Below, piece by piece: positions 9,308-16,851 of a DNA stretch of 47,349 bases (position 1 is the stretch's first letter; every line of letters begins with the position of its first letter). This DNA comes from Desulfocapsa sp. (lineage in GTDB: Bacteria > Desulfobacterota > Desulfobulbia > Desulfobulbales > Desulfocapsaceae): contig JAESPV010000092.1 in the NCBI GenBank assembly GCA_016765495.1, forward strand, positions 1 to 47,349, written 5' to 3'. The notes under the pieces are model-generated. The model searched no databases and had not been told where the DNA came from. It saw only the letters and a program-made list of their open reading frames with translations. Position numbers and translations under genes: made by a program.

Positions 9308-9649
9308 ATGACTAAAGAAAGAATAGACGAAGAAAAAGTTGCAGGGCCTGAACTAAGCTCCAAACAGAAAAAGTTCCTTAAAGGATTGGGACACTCTCTT
9401 TCGCCTGTTGTGGCTATTGGGAAAGATGGGCTGGGTGAGAGAATAGTTAAAGCAACAGAACTTGAGCTGAGCCGTCATGAGCTAATCAAAATAAAGATTG
9501 GTAAAAGTAGCCCTGTATCCAAGCAGGAAACTGCTGAACTCCTTGTAACGCAAAGCGAAAGCAGTTTAGTACAGATTATCGGTAATATCATCCTTCTCTT
9601 CAAGAAAAACCCAAAGCTTGCAAAGGACAAACAGATCAAGCTGCCTTAA
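9308..9649 (+). CDS. yhbY: YhbY-type RNA-binding protein (CRS1/YhbY domain)
   Basis: This 113-residue protein is the size of the YhbY family, which binds pre-50S particles during ribosome assembly. The CRM-domain signature is clear: LSSKQKKFLKGLGHSLSPVV (about 17-36), then IGKDGLG, which holds the conserved GxxG loop, ELSRHELIKIKI, and a C-terminal QIIGNIILLFKKNP. The family role is established; specific function here is inferred. It is preceded by a 133-base gap holding repeat copy A, so it probably has its own promoter. It is convergent with the hydrolase gene downstream. Confidence 0.9.
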   Translation: MTKERIDEEKVAGPELSSKQKKFLKGLGHSLSPVVAIGKDGLGERIVKATELELSRHELIKIKIGKSSPVSKQETAELLVTQSESSLVQIIGNIILLFKKNPKLAKDKQIKLP

Positions 9650-9676
9650 GGCAGTTCAATGATACGCTCCCTGGTT

Positions 9677-10450
9677 CTATTTCTTTAACGTAAACAGGTT
9701 TGAAGGAATATTTTGTGCCGCAACGTGGAAATGACAGGGATGTTCGTCTGGTATGATAGAGCCGGCACTTTTCAAAGCCAGCTCTGCCGTGTTATTTGTC
9801 TCACTTAAATGTGCAAGAATCACATATTGCAATCTATCATGAAGGAGTGTTTTAAGAAAAGATGCGGCATCTTCGTTGGCGAGATGTCCCTGAGATGAAC
9901 GAACCCGCTGCTGGAGCGAAAGAGGATACGGTCCAGTTTTCAACATTTGAGGGTCGTGATTAAATTCAAGGATAAGTGCATCACAATTGCTTAACCTACT
10001 GGCAACAAGTTTTGAAACAGTACCGGTATCGGTGCAACAGGCAATTGTCACATTGGAATCACTAACAAGAAACCCTACAGGGTCAAGAGTGTCATGGGAT
10101 ATCCTGAACGGGCGTATCATAAGATCTTTAAGCTGAACAAACTTCCCTGTTTCAAACTCCACACGTTTATGTAACTTTCCCAGTTTTGTATCACTTCCCC
10201 TGTAGGTTCCCTCATTTGCATACACGGGAAGGCTGCATCGTCTGGAAACTACTCCTGCTCCCCGAATATGATCCCCATGTTCATGGGTAAGAAACAGCCC
10301 ATCCAAATCGGCCATATCCCGATGGTGGACAGCAAGACGTTTAGCAATATCCCTTCCAGAGAATCCGGCATCTATTAGAATAGCTGTCTTGCCAGATTGG
10401 ATATAAAGAGAGTTCCCTTTACTGCCGGAACCAAGCACTGAAAAATTCAT
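9677..10450 (-). CDS. MBL-fold hydrolase, YycJ/WalJ-like
   Basis: This predicted 257-residue metallo-beta-lactamase-fold protein carries the zinc motif THEHGDHI (about 60-67), a DAGFS Asp near the N-terminus, CTDTGT, and a late HLSETNN motif. The NFSVLGSGSKGNS start is characteristic of the YycJ/WalJ group, small hydrolases linked to DNA-end processing or cell-wall regulation in other bacteria; the substrate is not established. I start at the ATG at 10448-10450 because the longer open frame runs back into dut and encodes non-conserved residues. The dut stop lies only 10 bases upstream, so the two are co-transcribed. Confidence 0.85.
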   Translation of the reverse strand: MNFSVLGSGSKGNSLYIQSGKTAILIDAGFSGRDIAKRLAVHHRDMADLDGLFLTHEHGDHIRGAGVVSRRCSLPVYANEGTYRGSDTKLGKLHKRVEFETGKFVQLKDLMIRPFRISHDTLDPVGFLVSDSNVTIACCTDTGTVSKLVASRLSNCDALILEFNHDPQMLKTGPYPLSLQQRVRSSQGHLANEDAASFLKTLLHDRLQYVILAHLSETNNTAELALKSAGSIIPDEHPCHFHVAAQNIPSNLFTLKK

Positions 10451-10460
10451 TTTTTTAGTT

Positions 10461-10916
10461 TCACAACCCAGTATGGCCAAAACCACCAGCACCACGCCCG
10501 GTTTTATCAAGTTCTGTGACCAGTTCCAGTTGTGCCTGCACCACGGGAGCAAGAACCAGTTGCGCTATACGATCACCTCGCTTCACGGTAAATGGTCTGT
10601 TGCTGAGATTTATGAGTGCCACTCGAATCTCGCCTCGATAATCCGCATCTATGGTTCCAGGGCTGTTAATCACTGTGACACCATGCTTCACCGCAAGACC
10701 ACTTCTTGGCCTTACCTGCATCTCATATCCCGGTGGAATCGCCATTTGTAACCCCGTGGCAAAGAGATGGATATCTCCAGGATTCAAAATGTACGGTTTT
10801 TCTATTGCTGCTTCCACATCCATTCCTGCAGCCAGCTCAGACTGATACATTGGCAATGACAGGTCTTGACTCTTGTCCGGATGCAGCCAACTGATTTTTA
10901 CGTTCTTTTTTTTCAT
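10461..10916 (-). CDS. dut: Deoxyuridine 5'-triphosphate nucleotidohydrolase (dUTPase)
   Basis: This enzyme hydrolyses dUTP to dUMP and pyrophosphate, keeping uracil out of DNA and feeding dTMP synthesis. At 151 residues it has the standard length of a homotrimeric dUTPase. All five motifs are visible: AAGMDVEA (motif 1; family usually AGYDL), RPRSGLAVKHGV (2), NSPGTIDADYRGEI (3), RGDRIAQLVL (4) and the C-terminal RGAGGFGHTG (5). The catalytic Asp is in IDADYRG. The hydrolase gene follows 10 bases downstream in the same transcript. Confidence 0.96.
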   Translation of the reverse strand: MKKKNVKISWLHPDKSQDLSLPMYQSELAAGMDVEAAIEKPYILNPGDIHLFATGLQMAIPPGYEMQVRPRSGLAVKHGVTVINSPGTIDADYRGEIRVALINLSNRPFTVKRGDRIAQLVLAPVVQAQLELVTELDKTGRGAGGFGHTGL

Positions 10917-11057
10917 CCATGCACCTTACAAGAAACTTCCTCCAGTAGCCATAAAAACAGCTTTTAACCATTGCCAACCAGGACCTGAAAAGGTAACAAT
11001 CAATCTATTCAGTTCAATACAATTCAATATTATTCAACCTAATATATTATCAGTTAT

Positions 11058-11942
11058 ATGCAATTTACTATCAACAGTGATTTTCATAACTCAAGATTAG
11101 ATACATTTATCCGAAAGACCTACCAGGAGATTCCCATGTCCGGGATCTTCAAGATGATCCGAAAGGGGCATGTTAAGGTAAATAAAAAAAAGAAAAAACA
11201 GAATTATCGATTACAGGAAGGTGATCTTGTGCGAGTCTGGGAACCCTCAGCGCCCACTGCTGCAAAATCGCTACTAACCCTTTCCGCAAATGAAAAGAAT
11301 TTGATTGAACGTTGTATCGTCTACGAAGATGACAACATTCTTCTCTGCAATAAGCCCCCTGGCATGGTCATGCACGCAGGAAGTGATCACCTGTATGGAT
11401 TAACCGAGCTTGTACTCAGCTACACGCAAAACCCGCACTTCACTTTCGTTCATCGAATAGACAAGATGACGTCAGGCCTTGTCATAGGGTCAAAAAATTT
11501 ACGCACATCAAGAAAACTCTCGAAACTGATTCGAGAACGATCCATTGAGAAACGGTATGTCATGCTGGTTCATGGGAATATTAAAACCAGACACTTTACT
11601 TTAGACACATTCTTAAAAACTGAAGGAGATCGCGTACGGGTACATCCTGATGAAACAGATGGCGCAAAAAAAAGCAGCAGTACCTTTTCAGTCATGCAGC
11701 AAGGCCCAAATAGAACCATGCTTGAAGCTGTCCTTCATACAGGTAGGAAACATCAGCTTCGAGTCCAGCTTGCAGAAATTGGACATCCAATTGTTGGCGA
11801 TATAAAATACGGAAGTTTAGAAAATATAAAAGAAACTAAGAATGAAATGTTTCTCTTTTCACAGTGTGTTGTAATACCATCGCTTCCTATTCATGTTACC
11901 CTTCCTGTACCTGATGTTTATTTCTCAAGTATCAGCTTATAG
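11058..11942 (+). CDS. RluA-family rRNA pseudouridine synthase (RluC/RluD-like)
   Basis: This 294-residue protein converts specific uridines of 23S rRNA to pseudouridine. An N-terminal S4 RNA-binding domain (about 1-60, with the lysine-rich HVKVNKKKKK loop) precedes the catalytic domain. Motif II HRIDKMTSGLVI (about 136-147) supplies the catalytic Asp, and KPPGMVMH, KRYVMLVHG and GRKHQLRVQLAEIGHPIVGD are the other family boxes. Which of the RluC/RluD/RluA targets it modifies cannot be told. It is divergent from dut and convergent with pnp, with a shared terminator between them. The stop codon is TAG. Confidence 0.9.
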   Translation: MQFTINSDFHNSRLDTFIRKTYQEIPMSGIFKMIRKGHVKVNKKKKKQNYRLQEGDLVRVWEPSAPTAAKSLLTLSANEKNLIERCIVYEDDNILLCNKPPGMVMHAGSDHLYGLTELVLSYTQNPHFTFVHRIDKMTSGLVIGSKNLRTSRKLSKLIRERSIEKRYVMLVHGNIKTRHFTLDTFLKTEGDRVRVHPDETDGAKKSSSTFSVMQQGPNRTMLEAVLHTGRKHQLRVQLAEIGHPIVGDIKYGSLENIKETKNEMFLFSQCVVIPSLPIHVTLPVPDVYFSSISL

Positions 11943-11956
11943 AAACAGTCAGAACA

Positions 11957-11993
11957 GAAAAAGGGCTGCCCCAAATGCGGGACAACCCTTTTT
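11957..11993. terminator. Bidirectional terminator between the pseudouridine synthase gene and pnp
   Basis: The arms AAAAGGG and CCCTTTT, plus an inner TGCCCC/GGGACA pairing with one mismatch, form a hairpin flanked by A and T runs on opposite sides. It can therefore act in both directions between the convergent genes. Confidence 0.7.
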
Positions 11994-12018
11994 ACTTCCG
12001 GCAATTATAAAAGAAGTA

Positions 12019-14091
12019 TTACAACAACGCTTTACAACTCAAGCGAATACGCCCACGAGAATCAACTTCAAGTACCTTCACTTCAAGTTCTTGTCCTTCC
12101 TTGACGACATCACTCACCTTTCCAACACGCTCACTGGAAAGCTCTGAAATATGAACCAGACCATCAGTTCCTGGCAGGATTTCAACAAATGCGCCAAAAT
12201 CTTTAATTGTTTTAACAATACCCTTATATACTTTACCAACTTCAGCAGTGGCAGTCATCGATTGAATTTTCTGCAAAAGAGCATCTGCCTTACCTCCATC
12301 CTTGGTGAACATTTTCACAAGACCGGAATCATCAACCTCGATGGTTGCATCATAGAAAGCAGACATCTCTTTAATGATCTTTCCACCAGGTCCGATAATA
12401 TCGCGAATCTTGTCGGTATTGATTGTATGGCTGAAGTATTTTGGAGCATGCTGAGCAACTTCAGTTCTTGAAGAATCGATGCCTTTAGCCATCTCTCCAA
12501 GGATATGAATGCGGCCTTCTCTAGCCTGCTCAAGAGCACGTTCCATAATGTCACGATCTACGCCATCAATCTTAATATCCATCTGAAGTGCTGTAATACC
12601 TGCTTCAGTTCCAACAATTTTGAAATCCATATCGCCAAGATGATCCTCATCACCAAGGATATCGGAAAGGATAACAACCTTATCATCTTCCTTGATAAGT
12701 CCCATGGCAATACCTGAGACAGGAGCCTTGAGAGGCACACCTGCATCCATCATAGCCATACTTCCTCCACAAACTGTTGCCATGGAGGACGATCCGTTGG
12801 ATTCCATAATGTCGGAAACCACACGAATAGAATATGGAAAGTCCTCTTCATCCGGAAGCACTGCTGAGAGGCCACGAAGAGCCAGGGCTCCATGTCCAAC
12901 GTCACGGCGCGATGGCCCACGAAGGAAACGAGCCTCACCAACACAGAATGGAGGAAAGTTATAGTGAACCATGAAACGGCGATTTTCCTCGCCCTGCAAT
13001 GTCTCAACACGTTGGGAATCACGCTGACTTCCAAGGGTGGCAGTTACCAGGGACTGGGTTTCACCACGGGTAAATAGTGCTGACCCATGGGTCTGAGGAA
13101 GATAGGTCACTTCACTGCTGATGGGACGAACCTGATCAAAGGAGCGACCATCAAGCCGAACCGCTTCATCAACAATCTTTGAACGCATGGTTTTCTTTTT
13201 ATATATTGAAAGCAGGTTGCCGATTTCCTTAGCGTTCTCACCTTCCGGATCAAGTCCTTTGATAACACTCTTTTTGAGATCATCATAGGCACGACCACGT
13301 TCCATCTTATCAGCGGTTGTAATTACTGCAGCCATTCCTTCAGCTGCAATTTCCTGAACCTTAGCAAGCAACTCTTCATTAACAGGAATGGGTTCAACAA
13401 CACGTTTTTCTTTACCATTGGAACCTTGCAGATCAATCTGCATATCAATGAGCGGTTGTACACTATCAAAAACGAAATAGATTGCATTAAGCACATCTTC
13501 TTCGCTCATGGTATCAACTTTCCCTTCAACCATGGTGACTGCTTGACTGGTGCAGGCAACAATCATATCCATGCTGGAATTCAAAAGTTCATCCTTGGTG
13601 GGATTTAATACATACTCGCCATCAATATAACCAACACGCCCACCGGCAATGGGACCTTCAAAAGGAATATCAGAGATGCAGAGTGCACAGGATGCACCGT
13701 TTAATGCCAGGATATCAGGGTCATTCTGCTGATCAGCTGAAAGTACGGTGGCAATAATTTGAGTTTCTGAATAATATCCATCAGCAAATAAAGGGCGCAG
13801 CGGACGATCAATAATGCGGCAGGTAAGAACTTCCTGATCACTGGGACGTCCGATTTCACGACGAAAGTAGTTACCGGGAATGCGGCCAACAGCTGCCATT
13901 CGTTCCTGATATTCAATTGTAAGAGGCAGAAAACCAAGCTCTGGTTTGTTTTCCTTTCCAGCTACTGCTGTAACGAGCACAACAGTTCCGCCTGTCTGCA
14001 GAATAACTGACCCATCGGCCTGTTTGGCTACTTTTCCGGTTTCAAGGGAAATGGTTTTTCCGCCTACTTCAACTTCAACTCTTTTAAACAT
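12019..14091 (-). CDS. pnp: Polyribonucleotide nucleotidyltransferase (PNPase)
   Basis: This phosphorolytic 3'-5' exoribonuclease acts in RNA decay, usually within a trimer and the degradosome. The 690-residue protein shows two RNase PH-like domains (about 10-230 and 310-550, with RMAAVGRIPGNYFRREGR-like and FTRGETQSL motifs). A KH domain follows with the GxxG loop IIGPGGKIIK (about 562-571), then a C-terminal S1 domain (about 618-688, GAFVEILPGTDGLVHISEL). Length is near the usual 700. It is the last gene of the rimP-rpsO operon and is separated from rpsO by a hairpin region. A GGAG ribosome site lies seven bases before the ATG. Confidence 0.97.
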   Translation of the reverse strand: MFKRVEVEVGGKTISLETGKVAKQADGSVILQTGGTVVLVTAVAGKENKPELGFLPLTIEYQERMAAVGRIPGNYFRREIGRPSDQEVLTCRIIDRPLRPLFADGYYSETQIIATVLSADQQNDPDILALNGASCALCISDIPFEGPIAGGRVGYIDGEYVLNPTKDELLNSSMDMIVACTSQAVTMVEGKVDTMSEEDVLNAIYFVFDSVQPLIDMQIDLQGSNGKEKRVVEPIPVNEELLAKVQEIAAEGMAAVITTADKMERGRAYDDLKKSVIKGLDPEGENAKEIGNLLSIYKKKTMRSKIVDEAVRLDGRSFDQVRPISSEVTYLPQTHGSALFTRGETQSLVTATLGSQRDSQRVETLQGEENRRFMVHYNFPPFCVGEARFLRGPSRRDVGHGALALRGLSAVLPDEEDFPYSIRVVSDIMESNGSSSMATVCGGSMAMMDAGVPLKAPVSGIAMGLIKEDDKVVILSDILGDEDHLGDMDFKIVGTEAGITALQMDIKIDGVDRDIMERALEQAREGRIHILGEMAKGIDSSRTEVAQHAPKYFSHTINTDKIRDIIGPGGKIIKEMSAFYDATIEVDDSGLVKMFTKDGGKADALLQKIQSMTATAEVGKVYKGIVKTIKDFGAFVEILPGTDGLVHISELSSERVGKVSDVVKEGQELEVKVLEVDSRGRIRLSCKALL

Positions 14092-14125
14092 ATCAATTCT
14101 CCAGCTGCCCTATTGCAGCGTGGTT

Positions 14126-14191
14126 GATTTACCAAAAAAAAACAGGTGTACCATTGCGGCATAGCGGCAATGGTACACCTGAAGGTAAATC
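14126..14191 (-). terminator. pnp leader hairpin: possible rpsO terminator and RNase III processing site
   Basis: A perfect 15-bp stem (CAGGTGTACCATTGC at 14143-14157 and its complement at 14167-14181, nine-base loop) is followed on the minus strand by nine T residues. Outside it, GATTTACC (14126-14133) pairs with GGTAAATC (14184-14191), giving a second stem across an asymmetric internal loop. In E. coli the rpsO-pnp gap holds both an attenuating terminator and the RNase III site used for pnp autoregulation. The structure is seen directly; the function is inferred from that precedent. Confidence 0.75.
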
Positions 14192-14254
14192 GGCACCAGG
14201 TTAAGCGCCATATTTACAATTAAAAGATGCCAAATGCATCTCTTAGGAAAAACA

Positions 14255-14524
14255 TTATTTTCTGATACCTAGTGCCTCAATAAGGCTACGGTATTTACTA
14301 ACGTCTTTTTTCTTCAAATAATCGAGAAGACTTCTTCTCTGACCAACAAGCTTCAGCAATCCCTGACGAGAGTGATGATCTTTTTTATGGGTCTTGAAAT
14401 GATCGGTGAGGTACTGGATTCTATCAGTGATAAGTGCAATCTGCACCTCGGAAGAGCCGGTATCGTTGGTATGAAGTTTAAACTTCTCTATAATCTCATT
14501 TTTTTTAACTGCTGATTGTGCCAA
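14255..14524 (-). CDS. rpsO: Small ribosomal subunit protein uS15
   Basis: This 89-residue S15 protein binds the 16S rRNA central domain early in 30S assembly. The family pattern is complete: [15 protein letters not shown] start, [13 protein letters not shown], the [21 protein letters not shown] core with the RNA-binding HDxHS-type residues, and [11 protein letters not shown] at the end. The start codon appears to be TTG (minus strand, 14522-14524), supported by a perfect AGGAGG ribosome site about seven bases upstream. A weak start with a strong site is compatible with autogenous translational control. It lies between truB and pnp as in many bacteria. Confidence 0.97.
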   Translation of the reverse strand: MAQSAVKKNEIIEKFKLHTNDTGSSEVQIALITDRIQYLTDHFKTHKKDHHSRQGLLKLVGQRRSLLDYLKKKDVSKYRSLIEALGIRK

Positions 14525-14644
14525 GACAAACCTCCTGTTTCTGTATATGTAAAAACGTTTTTTTTATTGTAGTATTCTATTCAAGTCCCGGGGCGAGGAC
14601 ACTTCAAACATTAATCTGCTTATACCATGTACCACGTCACAGAA

Positions 14645-15385
14645 TTATTGCAACAAATTACATATATCAGTTACAGATAAGACCTTATTCATAAGCATTT
14701 CTTTTGCACCTACTTCTGATAAATATTTTCCATCTACACCGTCGCGAACATGAAAACATCCACTTCGAACTCGTCTCAAAGCCGTCAGGTAGGCACCACA
14801 TCCCAAAACCCTGCCGATATCTGCTCCTAGTGTCCGAATATACGTCCCCTTACTGCAAACGACCCTTATGGTAAGATAAGGAGAAGAGTCGTTTAGCTCA
14901 AGACTCTCTCCGGTTCGTTCAAGGGTATAGATGTTCACACTACGCGGTGGCTTCTCTATTGCTATTCCTTTTCTGGCATAGTGGTAGAGTGGCTTACCTT
15001 TGTGTTTCAAGGCAGAATAAATGGGAGGAATCTGTAACTGCTCCCCCCGAAAGTTTTCTAAACACGCCTCAACTACTGCTGCGGATAGCGAACCAACAGG
15101 CCTTGTTACAGTAACCTCACCCTCTGGATCCAGGGTGGAAGTTTCAATCCCAAGACGCAGGGTGGCTAAATACTCTTTCTCACCCTCCACGATTTGACTG
15201 ATCATCTTTGTTGCAGGACGCCCCGCGCAGATAACCAGTAGACCAGTGGCAAAAGGATCGAGGGTTCCGGCATGACCAACCTTCTTCATACCAAGTGCCT
15301 TTCGTACTTTGCGAACCATATAAAAAGAACTGGAACCTTCGGGCTTATCCACCAGAAAGGTACCGGCTACAAGTTCAGTATCCAT
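14645..15385 (-). CDS. truB: tRNA pseudouridine-55 synthase
   Basis: TruB makes pseudouridine 55 in the T loop of nearly all tRNAs. The 246-residue protein shows the KPEGSSSF start box, the catalytic GHAGTLDPFATGLL motif (Asp in TLDP, about residue 42), IPPIYSALKHKGKPLY and CSKGTYIRTLGADIG, which are the canonical TruB blocks. I start at the ATG at 15383-15385; the open frame extends two codons to a TTG. The gene follows nrnA by 40 bases in the operon. Confidence 0.95.
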   Translation of the reverse strand: MDTELVAGTFLVDKPEGSSSFYMVRKVRKALGMKKVGHAGTLDPFATGLLVICAGRPATKMISQIVEGEKEYLATLRLGIETSTLDPEGEVTVTRPVGSLSAAVVEACLENFRGEQLQIPPIYSALKHKGKPLYHYARKGIAIEKPPRSVNIYTLERTGESLELNDSSPYLTIRVVCSKGTYIRTLGADIGRVLGCGAYLTALRRVRSGCFHVRDGVDGKYLSEVGAKEMLMNKVLSVTDICNLLQ

Positions 15386-15425
15386 TAACAATAAAAGAAA
15401 AAAGAAAAAAGAAAACGGCTCTGGT

Positions 15426-16418
15426 TCAAGCGATAGCCTGATTCAACGCATCAAGTACCAGTGCCTGAACGTCTTCAATGGATTTACCGGAAAAGCGAAA
15501 ACCGGCTGCATTCTTGTGTCCACCACCACCAAAACCTGCAGCGATTATTGAGACATCAACCTTTCCCTTAGCCCGTAAACTCACCGAGACTGTGCCTTTC
15601 TTTATTTCCTTAATAAAACCTGCCACCTGCACCGTACTCAATGATCGTGGATAATTAATAAATCCTTCAACGTCAGCACTGCTTGCACCGCTACGCTCTA
15701 ACATATCTACACTTACGTTGATCAGAGCAATTTTTCCGTCACCATAAACAGTAAGTGTTGCAAGCACTTTTTCCATCAAACGCAGACGTGCAAGTGTATA
15801 GTTATCATAGACCCTTTCCGCGACTTCATCGGGTCGCACCCCTATTTCTATAAGCTCGGCTGCAATTCGGAGTGTCCTCGGGCTGGTACTTTCATAACGA
15901 AAGGAACCAGTGTCCGTAACAATGGCCACATATAAACAAAAGGCAGCATCCAGTGATACCTTGGCACCGAGTGCAAGAGCCAATTCATAAATCATTTCAC
16001 CAGTTGAAGAACACTCACTCTCAAGCCATAAATGGTTGCCAAAATCACGGTGCCCACGGTGGTGATCAATTACGATAAAAGGTGTAATACTCAGTAGTCT
16101 GTCCCTGGCCTCTCCCAGACGTTCTGCATCACCACAATCGAGCGCTATAGCAACAATTTTTCCTTTTTCAGCATTTGCTTGTTCGGCAAATTGTAAGGCT
16201 GCATCAAGATCATTACTGGCAAACTGAAGATTGGGAAGAAAATCGTACAGGTGAGATACAGGTGCATCAAGATATCGGAAAACCTTCTTCCCCTGGGCCT
16301 CCAGAATATCTCCTAGACCAAATAACGATCCCAGAGCATCGCCATCTGGATTGATATGGGTAGCGAGTACAACATGACTGGCATCTTTGATGAGACCAGG
16401 GATGATTTTAGGAATCAT
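15426..16418 (-). CDS. nrnA: DHH/DHHA1 phosphoesterase (NrnA-like oligoribonuclease / pAp phosphatase)
   Basis: NrnA-type enzymes degrade short RNA oligonucleotides and dephosphorylate pAp in bacteria that lack Orn. DHH-domain motifs: HINPDGDALGS (about 21-31), ALDCGD (about 89-94) and VIDHHRGH, the name-giving DHH; the C-terminal DHHA1 domain has GFGGGGHKNAAG. The frame is open back to 16451, but the ATG at 16416-16418 has an AGGAG ribosome site six bases before it, so I use it. That start overlaps the end of rbfA by 11 bases, suggesting coupled translation. The gene order rbfA-nrnA-truB is common. Confidence 0.92.
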   Translation of the reverse strand: MIPKIIPGLIKDASHVVLATHINPDGDALGSLFGLGDILEAQGKKVFRYLDAPVSHLYDFLPNLQFASNDLDAALQFAEQANAEKGKIVAIALDCGDAERLGEARDRLLSITPFIVIDHHRGHRDFGNHLWLESECSSTGEMIYELALALGAKVSLDAAFCLYVAIVTDTGSFRYESTSPRTLRIAAELIEIGVRPDEVAERVYDNYTLARLRLMEKVLATLTVYGDGKIALINVSVDMLERSGASSADVEGFINYPRSLSTVQVAGFIKEIKKGTVSVSLRAKGKVDVSIIAAGFGGGGHKNAAGFRFSGKSIEDVQALVLDALNQAIA

Positions 16419-16821
16419 CTTCACTCCTGTTTCTTTCCGAAGCAATTTCATCTAAAAGAGATTCTATCTCTCTCACCTTTTCAGCCTTGGCATCATAGAT
16501 GAATTTCAGTGCTGGTGTGTAACGCAGATTAAGAATTTTGGCGAGATGACTTCGAACAAAACCAGTAGCATTCTTTAAAGCAACTGAAGCCTGCTTATGT
16601 GTCTTTTCTCCACCAGAGATTGTATAAAAAATATGGGCACTCCTTAAATCATCGGTGACGTCTACCCGGGATATAAACACATCAGTTAGTTTTTTATCCC
16701 GTACCTTCTGCAAAAAAAAGAGAGACAACTCCCTTTGAATAACATCTGCCACACGTGTAGAGCGCTTCCGTTCCTGCTTTCCCAGGCCAACGGATTCGAT
16801 AGTTTCTTTGGGATCCCACAT
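16408..16821 (-). CDS. rbfA: 30S ribosome-binding factor A
   Basis: RbfA binds immature 30S subunits and helps mature the 16S rRNA 5' end, especially in the cold. The 137-residue protein has the KH-like fold signatures RVADVIQRELS (about 22-32), DVFISRVDVTDDLRSAHIFY (about 46-65) and LRYTPALKFIYD (about 98-110). A non-conserved N-terminal extension of some 18 residues precedes the domain. No strong ribosome site precedes the chosen ATG. It follows infB by about 30 bases, as usual. Confidence 0.94.
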   Translation of the reverse strand: MWDPKETIESVGLGKQERKRSTRVADVIQRELSLFFLQKVRDKKLTDVFISRVDVTDDLRSAHIFYTISGGEKTHKQASVALKNATGFVRSHLAKILNLRYTPALKFIYDAKAEKVREIESLLDEIASERNRSEDDS

Positions 16822-16851
16822 AATTAAATAATGACAGCACGTAACATCATG

